Below, piece by piece: positions 1 through 6,472 of a DNA stretch of 6,779 nucleotides. The translations under genes were made by a program, and so were the position numbers. A model generated the notes under the pieces. The model saw only the letters and a list, made by a program, of their open reading frames with translations, searched no databases and had not been told where the DNA came from. This DNA comes from Bacteroidales bacterium (lineage in GTDB: Bacteria > Bacteroidota > Bacteroidia > Bacteroidales > F082): assembly GCA_020853175.1 (NCBI GenBank), contig JADYZK010000102.1, positions 1 through 6,779 on the forward strand, read 5' to 3'. Each line of letters opens with the position of its first letter. Position 1 is the first letter of the stretch.

Positions 1-549
1 ATGTTCTATATGATTGTTGAGGGAGATGCAGGGGAAAGACACTTTGGCTATGCACATTTATTTCGCAATAAGACTATCCCAGAAGGCCAGTTTTGGGAGG
101 AAGGACCAACAGGAAGGGAGATGGCAATATATAGAGAGAATGAAGATAATTATATAATCATTAACATGGATCCTGCCAATCGCTATGCACTTGCGGCCTT
201 AACAATTACACGTGATACTATTACTTATAAAGGTGTGCTCTATAACATACAATCAGGTGTAACAACCGACAAACCTTTGGCAATATTAGGAGACCCCGTG
301 GTATCGCGCATGCTCTCACCCGACAATTTCATCCAAGCACCGGATTCTATCCAGAGTTTTAATAGGTATAGTTATTGTGCAAATAACCCGCTGAAATATA
401 CTGATCCGAGTGGAAATTCATATATTGAAACAGTTAAAGACTGGTATAGTTTCGAAGGTGGCAGCTTTTGGTACGGGGGAAGTCATTATAATTATAACAG
501 TGAAAATGGAACTTTTTCCAATAACAGCGGGCATAATATTGGCGGTTGA
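1..549 (+). CDS. Rhs-repeat core C-terminal fragment with non-Rhs N-terminal part (5' partial)
   Basis: The frame is open from the first base, so the true N-terminus probably lies outside the window and the ATG at base 1 need not be the start. Residues 103-109 (RMLSPDN) and 121-139 (NRYSY, NNPLKYTDPSGN) are the hallmark end of the Rhs-associated core, which in full-length proteins closes a YD-repeat shell before a variable C-terminal toxin. Here the tail after the core is only about 43 residues, rich in Gly, Ser, Asn and Tyr, with no recognisable toxin domain. Residues 1-97 lack YD repeats; the HFGYAHLF stretch (14-21), a following Gly and KPLAILG (91-97) loosely resemble an M23 (LytM) peptidase lobe, but no complete zinc site is visible. 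Infer a chimeric or displaced Rhs ending, perhaps non-functional. The Rhs assignment is firm; the M23 comparison is weak. Confidence 0.8.
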   Translation: MFYMIVEGDAGERHFGYAHLFRNKTIPEGQFWEEGPTGREMAIYRENEDNYIIINMDPANRYALAALTITRDTITYKGVLYNIQSGVTTDKPLAILGDPVVSRMLSPDNFIQAPDSIQSFNRYSYCANNPLKYTDPSGNSYIETVKDWYSFEGGSFWYGGSHYNYNSENGTFSNNSGHNIGG

Positions 550-599
550 AGCTCAATGCAGCTACCCCAACCGAAACTTATGTGATGGAAATTGAATAG
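537..599 (+). other. Possible frameshifted end of the Rhs tail
   Basis: The Rhs reading frame stops with TGA at 547-549. A different frame is open from 537 to a TAG at 597-599 and would read LNAATPTETYVMEIE just before its stop, which looks more like a natural protein ending than the in-frame sequence after the TGA. One indel near 540-550 would join the two. This is inference from the look of a short peptide; chance is a fair alternative. Confidence 0.2.
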
Positions 600-648
600 G
601 GTATAAACCTGCTTGCCATATTTTAGGGAGCTGAGGCTTGGCGTTAAT

Positions 649-670
649 GCTGAACTCCTTCCTGTTCAGC
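649..670. repeat. 7-bp inverted repeat (hairpin)
   Basis: GCTGAAC at 649-655 and GTTCAGC at 664-670 are perfect reverse complements around an 8-base loop. It lies between the Rhs fragment and the promoter of the next gene, so it could end transcription from the left. No T-run follows it, so it is not a classical intrinsic terminator. Confidence 0.45.
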
Positions 671-720
671 CTTTGATGAGGCACTTTCGGTTTCCGTTTT
701 TACACGTCCATCCCCTTCTG

Positions 721-752
721 TTTTAATAGAAGTGCAGGCCAACTTACTTTTG
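721..752 (+). promoter_or_regulatory. Bacteroidota-type promoter for the barrel-protein gene
   Basis: TACTTTTG at 745-752 fits the Bacteroidota -7 consensus TAnnTTTG exactly. A T-run at 721-724, about 20 bases upstream, is a poor match to the TTTG -33 element. Transcription would begin a few bases after 752, leaving a short A/T-rich leader before the ATG at 792. The following bases repeat at the second promoter: the 10-mer TTTTGCTTCA occurs at 748-757 and 5179-5188. Confidence 0.6.
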
Positions 753-791
753 CTTCATGAAATCATTTTTAAACTTTTAAAATCAAAACTC

Positions 792-1376
792 ATGAAAACA
801 AAAGCATTCACAGTTGTCCTTTTCCTTCTTATTGCAGGAAGTATTTATGCCCAAGAAAAAGAAATAAGATTTGCATTTGAACTCAATGGTGGCGCAGCCT
901 TATCCACATCAAAAATGGAAGGATTTGCCACACAAACGGGCGTCGGGTTCGAGGCATTGTTTCACTACCGTTTTTTACCTCAGCTTGGCGCTTACGCCGG
1001 TTGGGGCTGGAACACCCTGCCGGCCAAACATTCATTTGCCGGAGACGATGTATGTTTTGAAGAAACCGGATACATTCTTGGATTGAATTTCAGTCATCCC
1101 ATTCATGGTTTAGGGCTTTCCTATTACGTGAGGGCGGCCGGACTTTACAACCACATTGAAACAGAAAATGCCGATGGCAACATCATCAACGATACCGGTC
1201 ATGGATTAGGATTTCAGTTGGCAGGTGGAGTTGAAATCCCCCTGAATTCCAAATGGAGCCTCACGCCAGGCATCAAGTTCAATTCGCTTGATCGCAAAAT
1301 CGATTACAAAGGCAGCCCGTTGAAACTGCATTATCAGTATCTTTCCATCCGTATAGGTATTGTCAGGAAATTTTAA
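792..1376 (+). CDS. Small outer-membrane beta-barrel protein
   Basis: The 194-residue product starts with a clear signal peptide (MKTK, hydrophobic FTVVLFLLIAGSI, then YAQ with cleavage near residue 21). The rest alternates polar and hydrophobic residues with many Gly and aromatic residues (GAYAGWGWN, GYILGLNF, DTGHGLGFQLAGG) and ends in Phe, as expected for a barrel inserted by the BAM machinery. It matches the general pattern of 8-stranded porin-family/OmpA-like barrels of Bacteroidota; the exact role is unknown. I chose ATG 792 because the signal peptide begins there and the promoter at 745-752 places transcription start downstream of the in-frame GTG at 732. It is followed closely by a lipoprotein gene, so the two are probably co-transcribed. 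Barrel assignment is good; transport, adhesion or structural function cannot be told apart. Confidence 0.8.
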   Translation: MKTKAFTVVLFLLIAGSIYAQEKEIRFAFELNGGAALSTSKMEGFATQTGVGFEALFHYRFLPQLGAYAGWGWNTLPAKHSFAGDDVCFEETGYILGLNFSHPIHGLGLSYYVRAAGLYNHIETENADGNIINDTGHGLGFQLAGGVEIPLNSKWSLTPGIKFNSLDRKIDYKGSPLKLHYQYLSIRIGIVRKF

Positions 1377-1404
1377 TCAGCTGCTTCAGAAAATGAAATG
1401 TGCC

Positions 1405-1764
1405 ATGAAACAATTCATCGTTTTTATGCTGATAACCGTGCTGGCGATGTTGGGCTGTAAAAAAGACCCCTACATGAATTTCGGTTTCGACTGTGGATTC
1501 CATAAACTTTCATCAGGTTTGGTGATTGCCGACGTTTCGCAAAGCGATAATACCGTATATTTGGCTGGAAATATCAGCGTTACGGAAGGAAAACTTGAGG
1601 TAAACCTCATCGGTCCAAACCAATCGGTGATTTATTCCAAAACCCTGATTGCACCTGTCGAAGTGCACATCAATGAAATTTTCGATGCCTGTCCCGGCTA
1701 CTGGAAACTGAAATACAAAAGTTGGGATGGCGATGGAAGCATTGATCTGCATTTATACAAATAA
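1405..1764 (+). CDS. Small predicted lipoprotein, function unknown
   Basis: The 119-residue product begins with a lysine, a hydrophobic stretch (QFIVFMLITVLAMLG) and Cys18 followed by KKDP, a typical Bacteroidota lipoprotein start. The -3 residue is Met rather than the usual Leu, so the lipobox is slightly non-standard. No strongly acidic surface-export signal follows the Cys, which leaves periplasmic versus surface location open. The mature part is about 100 residues with predicted beta character (VYLAGNISV, KLEVNLIG, WKLKYKSWDGDGSIDLHLYK), perhaps a small Ig-like or beta-sandwich fold, and has Cys30 and Cys96, which might pair. I recognise no family. The start could instead be ATG 1393; 1405 gives the cleaner signal peptide. 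It lies 28 bases after the barrel gene and 42 before the kinase gene. Confidence 0.7.
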   Translation: MKQFIVFMLITVLAMLGCKKDPYMNFGFDCGFHKLSSGLVIADVSQSDNTVYLAGNISVTEGKLEVNLIGPNQSVIYSKTLIAPVEVHINEIFDACPGYWKLKYKSWDGDGSIDLHLYK

Positions 1765-1806
1765 TGAAATGATTGCTACACCAGGTACATAATTATTCTT
1801 ACTGTC

Positions 1807-2889
1807 ATGTGTTTCAAAAAAATCCATCGTTATTTCCCCTTCAGCAAGCTTTTCGCCCTGCTGCTGGGCTTAACGGTTGTAATTGAGATTATCGTCATCA
1901 CCTACAATCACCTGAGCGGATACTATCCGCTGGATGGTTGGCCGCATTTCTTCCTGCGATTGTTGCGGGGATCGCTGCTCGGTTTGGTGGCCGGATTCCT
2001 TATCGCCTATCCCGATCTTTACGTGATTCGCTACCTGAACAGTGTGGCGCCTTGGGGCAAAAAAGTGTTGATGCGCCTTGCGGTGCAGGTGGGTTTTGCG
2101 GTTTCTATTGCCGTTTTCATTTCAACTGTAATTACGTTATTTGCCAACTGGCTCAGTCCCTACACCGAGGAGTTCAACGGGGTGCTGATCAATAATGCCA
2201 TGATTTATGGTGTGGTTAACCTGCTGATGATGTCGGTGCTCGAAGGCTGGATTTATTATGCCGAAGGTCGGCAAAGCATACAGGTGGCCGAAAACCTGCA
2301 AGAGGAGCTTTCGCAGATCAAGTTTGAAGTGTTAAAGAGCCAAATCAATCCTCACTTTCTGTTCAACAGTCTGAATGTGCTGTCGGGACTCATCAATGTG
2401 GATGTGGCAAAAGCACAGTTGTTTATTGATGAGTTTTCGCAGATTTATCGCTATGTGCTCGAAACCATCGAGCAGCCGGTGGTGCAGCTCAGCAAAGAAT
2501 TGGATTTCATGCGCTCTTACCTTATTCTCCAACAGATCAGGTATGGAGAAAACCTCAGCTTTACCGTGGATATTCCTGCTGAGCTGTTACAACGGGTTGT
2601 TCCCCCGCTTTCGCTGCAAGTGTTGCTCGAAAATGCCATCAAACACAACATCGTGAATGAGGCCAAGCCACTGAAAATTGAAATTTACAGCGAAGGAGAA
2701 GCCTTGGTGGTGCGCAACAACATTCAGGCAAAGATTTCGGGAACCTCCACCGGTCTGGGACTGAAAAACCTGAGCAAACGCTACGCGCTGATCAGCACAA
2801 CCGAACCATCGTTCAGAATAATAGACAACAGGTACGTAGCGAAAATTCCTTTAATAAAAATTGAGGCTGATGAACATACTGATCATTGA
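1807..2889 (+). CDS. Membrane sensor histidine kinase, LytS/YpdA type (His_kinase family)
   Basis: This 360-residue protein has about four membrane segments (roughly residues 13-33, 49-68, 91-113 and 127-150), then a helix leading to the family's H-box: SQINPHFLFNSLN, with phospho-acceptor His183. The ATP-binding part follows, with the N-box LLENAIKHN (Asn276) and glycine-rich GTSTGLGLKNL (312-322). Such kinases autophosphorylate on the His and pass phosphate to a LytTR regulator, here encoded immediately downstream. The N-terminal region has no recognisable ligand-binding domain, so the signal is probably sensed within or near the inner membrane. ATG 1807 begins just before the first membrane segment and no better start is seen. 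The last 20 bases overlap the regulator gene, which points to translational coupling. All key kinase motifs are intact. Confidence 0.93.
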   Translation: MCFKKIHRYFPFSKLFALLLGLTVVIEIIVITYNHLSGYYPLDGWPHFFLRLLRGSLLGLVAGFLIAYPDLYVIRYLNSVAPWGKKVLMRLAVQVGFAVSIAVFISTVITLFANWLSPYTEEFNGVLINNAMIYGVVNLLMMSVLEGWIYYAEGRQSIQVAENLQEELSQIKFEVLKSQINPHFLFNSLNVLSGLINVDVAKAQLFIDEFSQIYRYVLETIEQPVVQLSKELDFMRSYLILQQIRYGENLSFTVDIPAELLQRVVPPLSLQVLLENAIKHNIVNEAKPLKIEIYSEGEALVVRNNIQAKISGTSTGLGLKNLSKRYALISTTEPSFRIIDNRYVAKIPLIKIEADEHTDH

Positions 2890-3625
2890 AGATGAAAGCT
2901 TCGCCGCCGATAAACTGCAGGCGATGCTCCATGAAATTGACCCGACCATTCAGGTTTTGGCTCAATTGGGTTCCATCAAAGAATCGGCAAAATGGTTGAT
3001 GCAACATGCTGCTGATTTGATTTTTCTCGACATTCAACTGTCGGATGGCCTTAGCTTCAGCATTTTTGAGCAGGTTTCGGTGAATACGCCGATTATTTTT
3101 ACCACCGCCTACGATCAGTATGCCATAAAAGCCTTTGAGCTCAACAGTATTTCGTATTTGTTGAAACCCATCCGCAAAAGCGACCTGGCAGAGGCACTCA
3201 AGAAGTTCAGTTCGCTGAAATCGGCCTTCAGCATTGATTTTGACGAGATAATTGCCCGCCTGCAAAACAGGGAACCCGAATTCAAAAAGCGGTTTCTGAT
3301 ACAGATTGGCGATAAGATAAAAAAGGTGGAGGTTCCTGACATTGCCTACATTTTCGTGTTGGAAAAAGGGGTTTATTTGCGTACTTTTCAGGGAAGCACC
3401 TTTCCGGTAGAATATACCCTCGAGAAGCTGGAAACCCTGCTCACGCCGGAGATTTTTTTCCGAATTAACCGGAAATACATGATAAACATCAACGCCATCT
3501 CCACCATGGTGGCTTATTCCAGGTCCAGGGTGAAGATCGAGCTTACTCCCAAAGCGGATGATCCTTTTGAAACCATTGTGAGTATTGACCGCTCGGCGGA
3601 ATTTAAGAAATGGTTGAACAGGTAG
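2870..3625 (+). CDS. LytTR-family response regulator
   Basis: The 251-residue product has an N-terminal receiver domain (about 1-120) with the acidic pair Glu7/Asp8, phospho-acceptor Asp54 in LIFLDIQLSDG, Thr79 and Lys99 in YLLKPI, so the phosphorylation site is complete. A linker leads to a LytTR DNA-binding domain (about 140-251) with the signature FFRINRKYMININAI (186-200). Phosphorylation by the upstream kinase should make it bind promoters as a dimer. I chose ATG 2870 over TTG 2861 because MNILIIEDE aligns with the usual start of receiver domains; GAGG at 2863-2866 is a close, tight-spaced ribosome-binding site. The gene overlaps the kinase gene by 20 bases. I could not identify a convincing pair of LytTR binding repeats in the window, so target genes are unknown. 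Confidence 0.94.
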   Translation: MNILIIEDESFAADKLQAMLHEIDPTIQVLAQLGSIKESAKWLMQHAADLIFLDIQLSDGLSFSIFEQVSVNTPIIFTTAYDQYAIKAFELNSISYLLKPIRKSDLAEALKKFSSLKSAFSIDFDEIIARLQNREPEFKKRFLIQIGDKIKKVEVPDIAYIFVLEKGVYLRTFQGSTFPVEYTLEKLETLLTPEIFFRINRKYMININAISTMVAYSRSRVKIELTPKADDPFETIVSIDRSAEFKKWLNR

Positions 3626-3640
3626 TATAGGTTTTATTTC

Positions 3641-3653
3641 GCCCTTTCCGGGC
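3641..3653 (+). terminator. Weak hairpin after the regulator gene
   Basis: GCCC at 3641-3644 pairs with GGGC at 3650-3653 around a 5-base loop, 16 bases after the regulator stop. The stem is only 4 bp and is followed by AGGTTT rather than a T-run, so it may slow but probably does not fully stop transcription. Confidence 0.25.
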
Positions 3654-3713
3654 AGGTTTAAACGCTCGAACCAAAGATGCAAATGTTCCATTTGAAAAAA
3701 TATTAACAAAGAA

Positions 3714-4820
3714 ATGAAGATGTTTTTGACTATTGTATTGGTTTTGGTTGGGCTACTTGCCTCGCTTTTTATCTTTATACTGATAAAAAGCCCCGGGAAA
3801 ATGGAGCCCATTTCCGATAAATCGGGAAAATCATCAGATCGCACGCTTTTAGAAAAAACATTTGTCCAAATTGGTGGCGTCAAACAAGGAATGTTTATTA
3901 AAAGCAGAAACATTGACCTTCCGGTATTGCTTTACCTCCATGGAGGACCTGCTTTCCCGAATTATTTTCTTTTTGACAAATACCAACCCGGATTGGAGGA
4001 GTATTTCACGGTTTGCTACTGGGAACAGCGTGGCGGCGGGCTATCCTATTCTGCTGAAGTAACACTGCAAAGCATGAATTTCAATCAATTGGCTTCAGAT
4101 GCCATGGAGATGACGAACTATCTGCGTAAGCGTTTCAAAAAAGAAAAAATTTATATGATGGCCCATTCAGGTGGAACGCCCATTGCACTGCTCGCTGTAA
4201 AAAAATCACCTGAATTGTTTCACGCTTATATTGCCATGGCTCAGATTACCCAACAAAAAGAATCGGAAAGAATTGCATATAACTATATGATGGAGCAATT
4301 TCAAAATGCAGGAAATCAAAAAGCGGTGCGTGCATTGAAAAAGTATCCGGTTGCTGAATCGGACTCAGCTATTGGTCACTTTTATAAATCGCCACTCCGC
4401 GATCAATTGATGCACGAACTTGGAATTGGATCCATGCGCAACATGAAGTCAATTTTTTGGGGCGTATTCGTTCCGGTTTGGACATGCAAAGCATACACTT
4501 TCAGGGAAAAAATCAACATCTGGAAATCCAAGTTGTCAATTCTGCCTAAAACAGGCCTGACAACTGAACTGTTAGACACAGATTTTGCTTCAATTGTGCC
4601 AGCGCTGGAGGTTCCTGTTTACTTTTTTAGCGGCAAATACGACTTTACCGTAAATATTGGATTATCAAAAACCTACCTGAACAAGCTGAAAGCACCCCTC
4701 AAAGGATTTTATACTTTCAATAATTCTGCACATAGTCCATTGTTTGAAGAACCGTTTGAGGTGAGGCAAGTATTTGAAAAAGATATTTTAAATGGCACCA
4801 ATCATCTCGCTGACAAATAA
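3714..4820 (+). CDS. Membrane-anchored alpha/beta hydrolase, proline iminopeptidase-like
   Basis: The 368-residue protein begins with a single hydrophobic anchor (about residues 3-24), then a spacer, then an alpha/beta-hydrolase fold. Visible landmarks are the oxyanion-hole LHGGP (75-79), YWEQRGGG (102-109), the nucleophile elbow MMAHSGGT with Ser152, Asp310 in FFSGKYD and His340 in NNSAHSP. These make a complete Ser-Asp-His triad. HGGP plus WEQRG is typical of the prolyl-iminopeptidase (S33) branch, but the first elbow Gly is Ala150 and the usual GGP-G is GGPAFP, so substrate cannot be assigned; an esterase or peptidase on the periplasmic side is likely. ATG 3714 precedes the anchor directly; Met3 at 3720 is an alternative. 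It has no obvious promoter box within the 88-base gap before it, so read-through from the regulator gene is possible. Confidence 0.88.
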   Translation: MKMFLTIVLVLVGLLASLFIFILIKSPGKMEPISDKSGKSSDRTLLEKTFVQIGGVKQGMFIKSRNIDLPVLLYLHGGPAFPNYFLFDKYQPGLEEYFTVCYWEQRGGGLSYSAEVTLQSMNFNQLASDAMEMTNYLRKRFKKEKIYMMAHSGGTPIALLAVKKSPELFHAYIAMAQITQQKESERIAYNYMMEQFQNAGNQKAVRALKKYPVAESDSAIGHFYKSPLRDQLMHELGIGSMRNMKSIFWGVFVPVWTCKAYTFREKINIWKSKLSILPKTGLTTELLDTDFASIVPALEVPVYFFSGKYDFTVNIGLSKTYLNKLKAPLKGFYTFNNSAHSPLFEEPFEVRQVFEKDILNGTNHLADK

Positions 4821-4944
4821 TGTTGCGAAATAGCGGATGACAGTCGCGGAAACAAAGTGCTAAATTTAAGATGCGTTTGCCCTGATATGGCTGGACAACT
4901 ATTTGACAAATTTAAACTAGTTTTCGTTAACACCGGGTTTGGCT

Positions 4945-5019
4945 GTCAAAGTTATTCTAAAATTTTCCGAAGACCCCTCCAAGGAGGTCTCAGAGATAAA
5001 CTTTGGAAATAACTTTGAC
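4945..5019. repeat. Nested 12-bp inverted repeat with inner stem
   Basis: The outer arms GTCAAAGTTATT (4945-4956) and AATAACTTTGAC (5008-5019) are perfect reverse complements. Inside, AGACC (4971-4975) pairs with GGTCT (4986-4990). The motif AACTTTG also occurs twice on the right side (4999-5005 and 5011-5017), so two alternative pairings with the left arm exist, which hints at a switchable fold. No T-run follows. Confidence 0.65.
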
Positions 5020-5025
5020 TACATC

Positions 5026-5037
5026 CGCTTGCAAGCG
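5026..5037. repeat. Perfect 12-bp palindrome
   Basis: CGCTTGCAAGCG equals its own reverse complement. It sits seven bases after the nested inverted repeat and may be a dimeric protein-binding site or part of the same repeat element. Confidence 0.6.
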
Positions 5038-5175
5038 TGCAGAGGTTAGCCTTATCGGCAAATGAACTGGTCAATACTTCTGCTTCGTTTTCACCTCTGT
5101 CCGAGAATCTGGCACCATCAAACCTTCATTTGCGCCTTCCATCCCTATAAATTATTCAACGGTCAGAGCAGGTAT

Positions 5176-5183
5176 TAATTTTG
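5176..5183 (+). promoter_or_regulatory. Bacteroidota-type -7 promoter box for the metallopeptidase gene
   Basis: TAATTTTG fits the TAnnTTTG consensus exactly, and the next bases (CTTCA) match those after the promoter at 745-752. A -33 element about 20 bases upstream is poor (TTC near 5155-5157). The expected transcript has a short, A-rich leader before the ATG at 5213, normal for this phylum. Confidence 0.6.
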
Positions 5184-5212
5184 CTTCAAATAAAAATTTC
5201 AACCCCACAAAT

Positions 5213-6472
5213 ATGAAACCATTTACCACTTCACCCCGCACCATTAGCCTCGTAATTTTGCTTTGCTTGCTGAACCTTCCGATGATTGCCCAGGTTCCGG
5301 AGGGTTTTGTCCCCATGGACGATTCCTTGAAAGCTATGCTGCACTTCTACGATGCTGACACTATTCTGGTGGTCATGCCCAACAATTACACCATTCAACA
5401 AAAAGATGTCCACGCTCTTGAAAACTTCGTTTTCTGGAAAGACAAACCTACCTACACTTACAAGCATGAATCCGAATTACAAGCCACGGACAGCCTGAAA
5501 AGACTTCAGCTTTTCGGGCCGCCGCACCACTTCAGCCCGAAAACCTTTTATGATAGCCCATTTCAAACGACTGAAAATGGGTTCGTGTTTAACGGACAAA
5601 CATTCAATCATCCCCACGATGCCTTTTATTATATGCACCCTTCCAAGAAGCGCATTTATACCTGCCGCAATGGCGAAACACATCCCTTGGTTTACATCGG
5701 TTTTCTAACCGGCGCCTATCAATTGTATGTTTTTCATGGAAATGAAATTATCTACTCCGGCAATGATGCCCTGCCTTCCGGCGAAAAACGCCTCAATGAC
5801 ATGGACAAACTGCGCGATAATTATTTCTGCCGCAGAATCATCAGCCGCTATTTTAAATTAAACTTCCCATGTACTTTCGCAACAGATGCTATGTCAGAAA
5901 GCTTGGGCAATGAGCTGGATGATTACGTGAACCAGCTTTGCCGACATTTGAATGTGGATACCACCAACATCCAACGTATTGAAACCAATTTTTATGCTTC
6001 CCGAGAGGAGCTGCAATATTTTATTGCCGCGCCGCTGTGGCAAACCATCTATGGCAAGTCGTTCGGCGACATCAACCATATCACGGGATTCGACTTAGCA
6101 ACCTTCAAGCATGAAACCGGCCACAGTATTATTGGAACTAAAATTGGATTCAATCCTTCACCTTTCTATATGGAAGGATTCCGGCAGTTTACCGATTACT
6201 TTTTTAGTGATTTGGCTTATTCAAATGACCTTATAGTTTTTATTAATAACCGAGAACGACTCACTCCCGAGCTGGTTCATGCCGAAAATGTTGACTTTTT
6301 CAGGGGTATGGAAAACTACAGCATTTCTGGAGTTTTCATTGCTTTTATTATTGAAAAAATAGGCCTCGAAACATTCAAAGAAGCCTATGTCGATAACAGA
6401 ATTGATGAGATGCTCATAGACCGGGGTTTAACCATACAGCAACTGATCGAGGATTTTAAAGCAAAGAATTAA
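5213..6472 (+). CDS. Secreted gluzincin-type metallopeptidase-like protein
   Basis: The 419-residue product has a signal peptide with a basic start, hydrophobic core (ISLVILLCLLNLPMI) and cleavage after AQ near residue 27. Its C-terminal half carries KHETGH (299-304): His300 and His304 would bind zinc and Glu301 would act as base. YMEGF follows, with Glu321 as the likely third ligand, giving an HExxH-16-E arrangement like the peptidase MA (gluzincin) clan. The end (ISGVFIAFIIEKIGLETFKEAY, then LTIQQLIEDF) matches the helical pattern that closes many M1/M61-like proteins. The N-terminal ~200 residues (IL-VVMPNNY, FGPPHH and others) form a domain I cannot identify. ATG 5213 is supported by the signal peptide and the promoter. 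It is probably a monocistronic periplasmic or secreted enzyme; activity is inferred from the motif only. Confidence 0.78.
   Translation: MKPFTTSPRTISLVILLCLLNLPMIAQVPEGFVPMDDSLKAMLHFYDADTILVVMPNNYTIQQKDVHALENFVFWKDKPTYTYKHESELQATDSLKRLQLFGPPHHFSPKTFYDSPFQTTENGFVFNGQTFNHPHDAFYYMHPSKKRIYTCRNGETHPLVYIGFLTGAYQLYVFHGNEIIYSGNDALPSGEKRLNDMDKLRDNYFCRRIISRYFKLNFPCTFATDAMSESLGNELDDYVNQLCRHLNVDTTNIQRIETNFYASREELQYFIAAPLWQTIYGKSFGDINHITGFDLATFKHETGHSIIGTKIGFNPSPFYMEGFRQFTDYFFSDLAYSNDLIVFINNRERLTPELVHAENVDFFRGMENYSISGVFIAFIIEKIGLETFKEAYVDNRIDEMLIDRGLTIQQLIEDFKAKN

Larger units (their letters stand above)
4821..5175. other. Intergenic region rich in inverted repeats (possible dispersed repeat or structured RNA)
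   Basis: No convincing gene lies in this stretch. It holds several inverted repeats: a perfect 10-base palindrome AAACTAGTTT (4914-4923); 12-base arms GTCAAAGTTATT (4945-4956) and AATAACTTTGAC (5008-5019) enclosing an inner AGACC/GGTCT stem (4971-4975/4986-4990); a perfect 12-base palindrome CGCTTGCAAGCG (5026-5037); and 7-base arms CAGAGGT/ACCTCTG (5040-5046/5093-5099). The minus strand is also open for 57 codons between 5125 and 4955, without an ATG. Dense stems like these suggest a mobile repeat copy or a folded transcript. Direction of action is unknown. Confidence 0.5.

Noticed and set aside
644..754. 36-codon minus-strand frame with a plausible-looking acidic peptide
   Set aside because: No ATG start, and it overlaps the hairpin and the + strand promoter; most likely open by chance.
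732..791. GTG start at 732 for the barrel protein
   Set aside because: It would put 20 residues before the signal peptide and lie upstream of the likely transcription start.
1360..1404. TTG start at 1360 for the lipoprotein
   Set aside because: It would overlap the barrel gene and bury the lipoprotein signal peptide inside the chain.
2813..3913. Long minus-strand open frame (366 codons)
   Set aside because: It lies antisense to the kinase end, the regulator and the hydrolase start, all with clear family motifs; its translation shows no recognisable domain.
4887..5012. 41-codon + strand frame starting at ATG 4887
   Set aside because: It runs straight through the palindromes and inverted repeat and shows no protein-like features or ribosome-binding site.
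4925..5019. Integron attC-like site
   Set aside because: GTTAAC and a hairpin are present, but the GTTRRRY/RYYYAAC core pair and an adjacent cassette gene or integrase are not.
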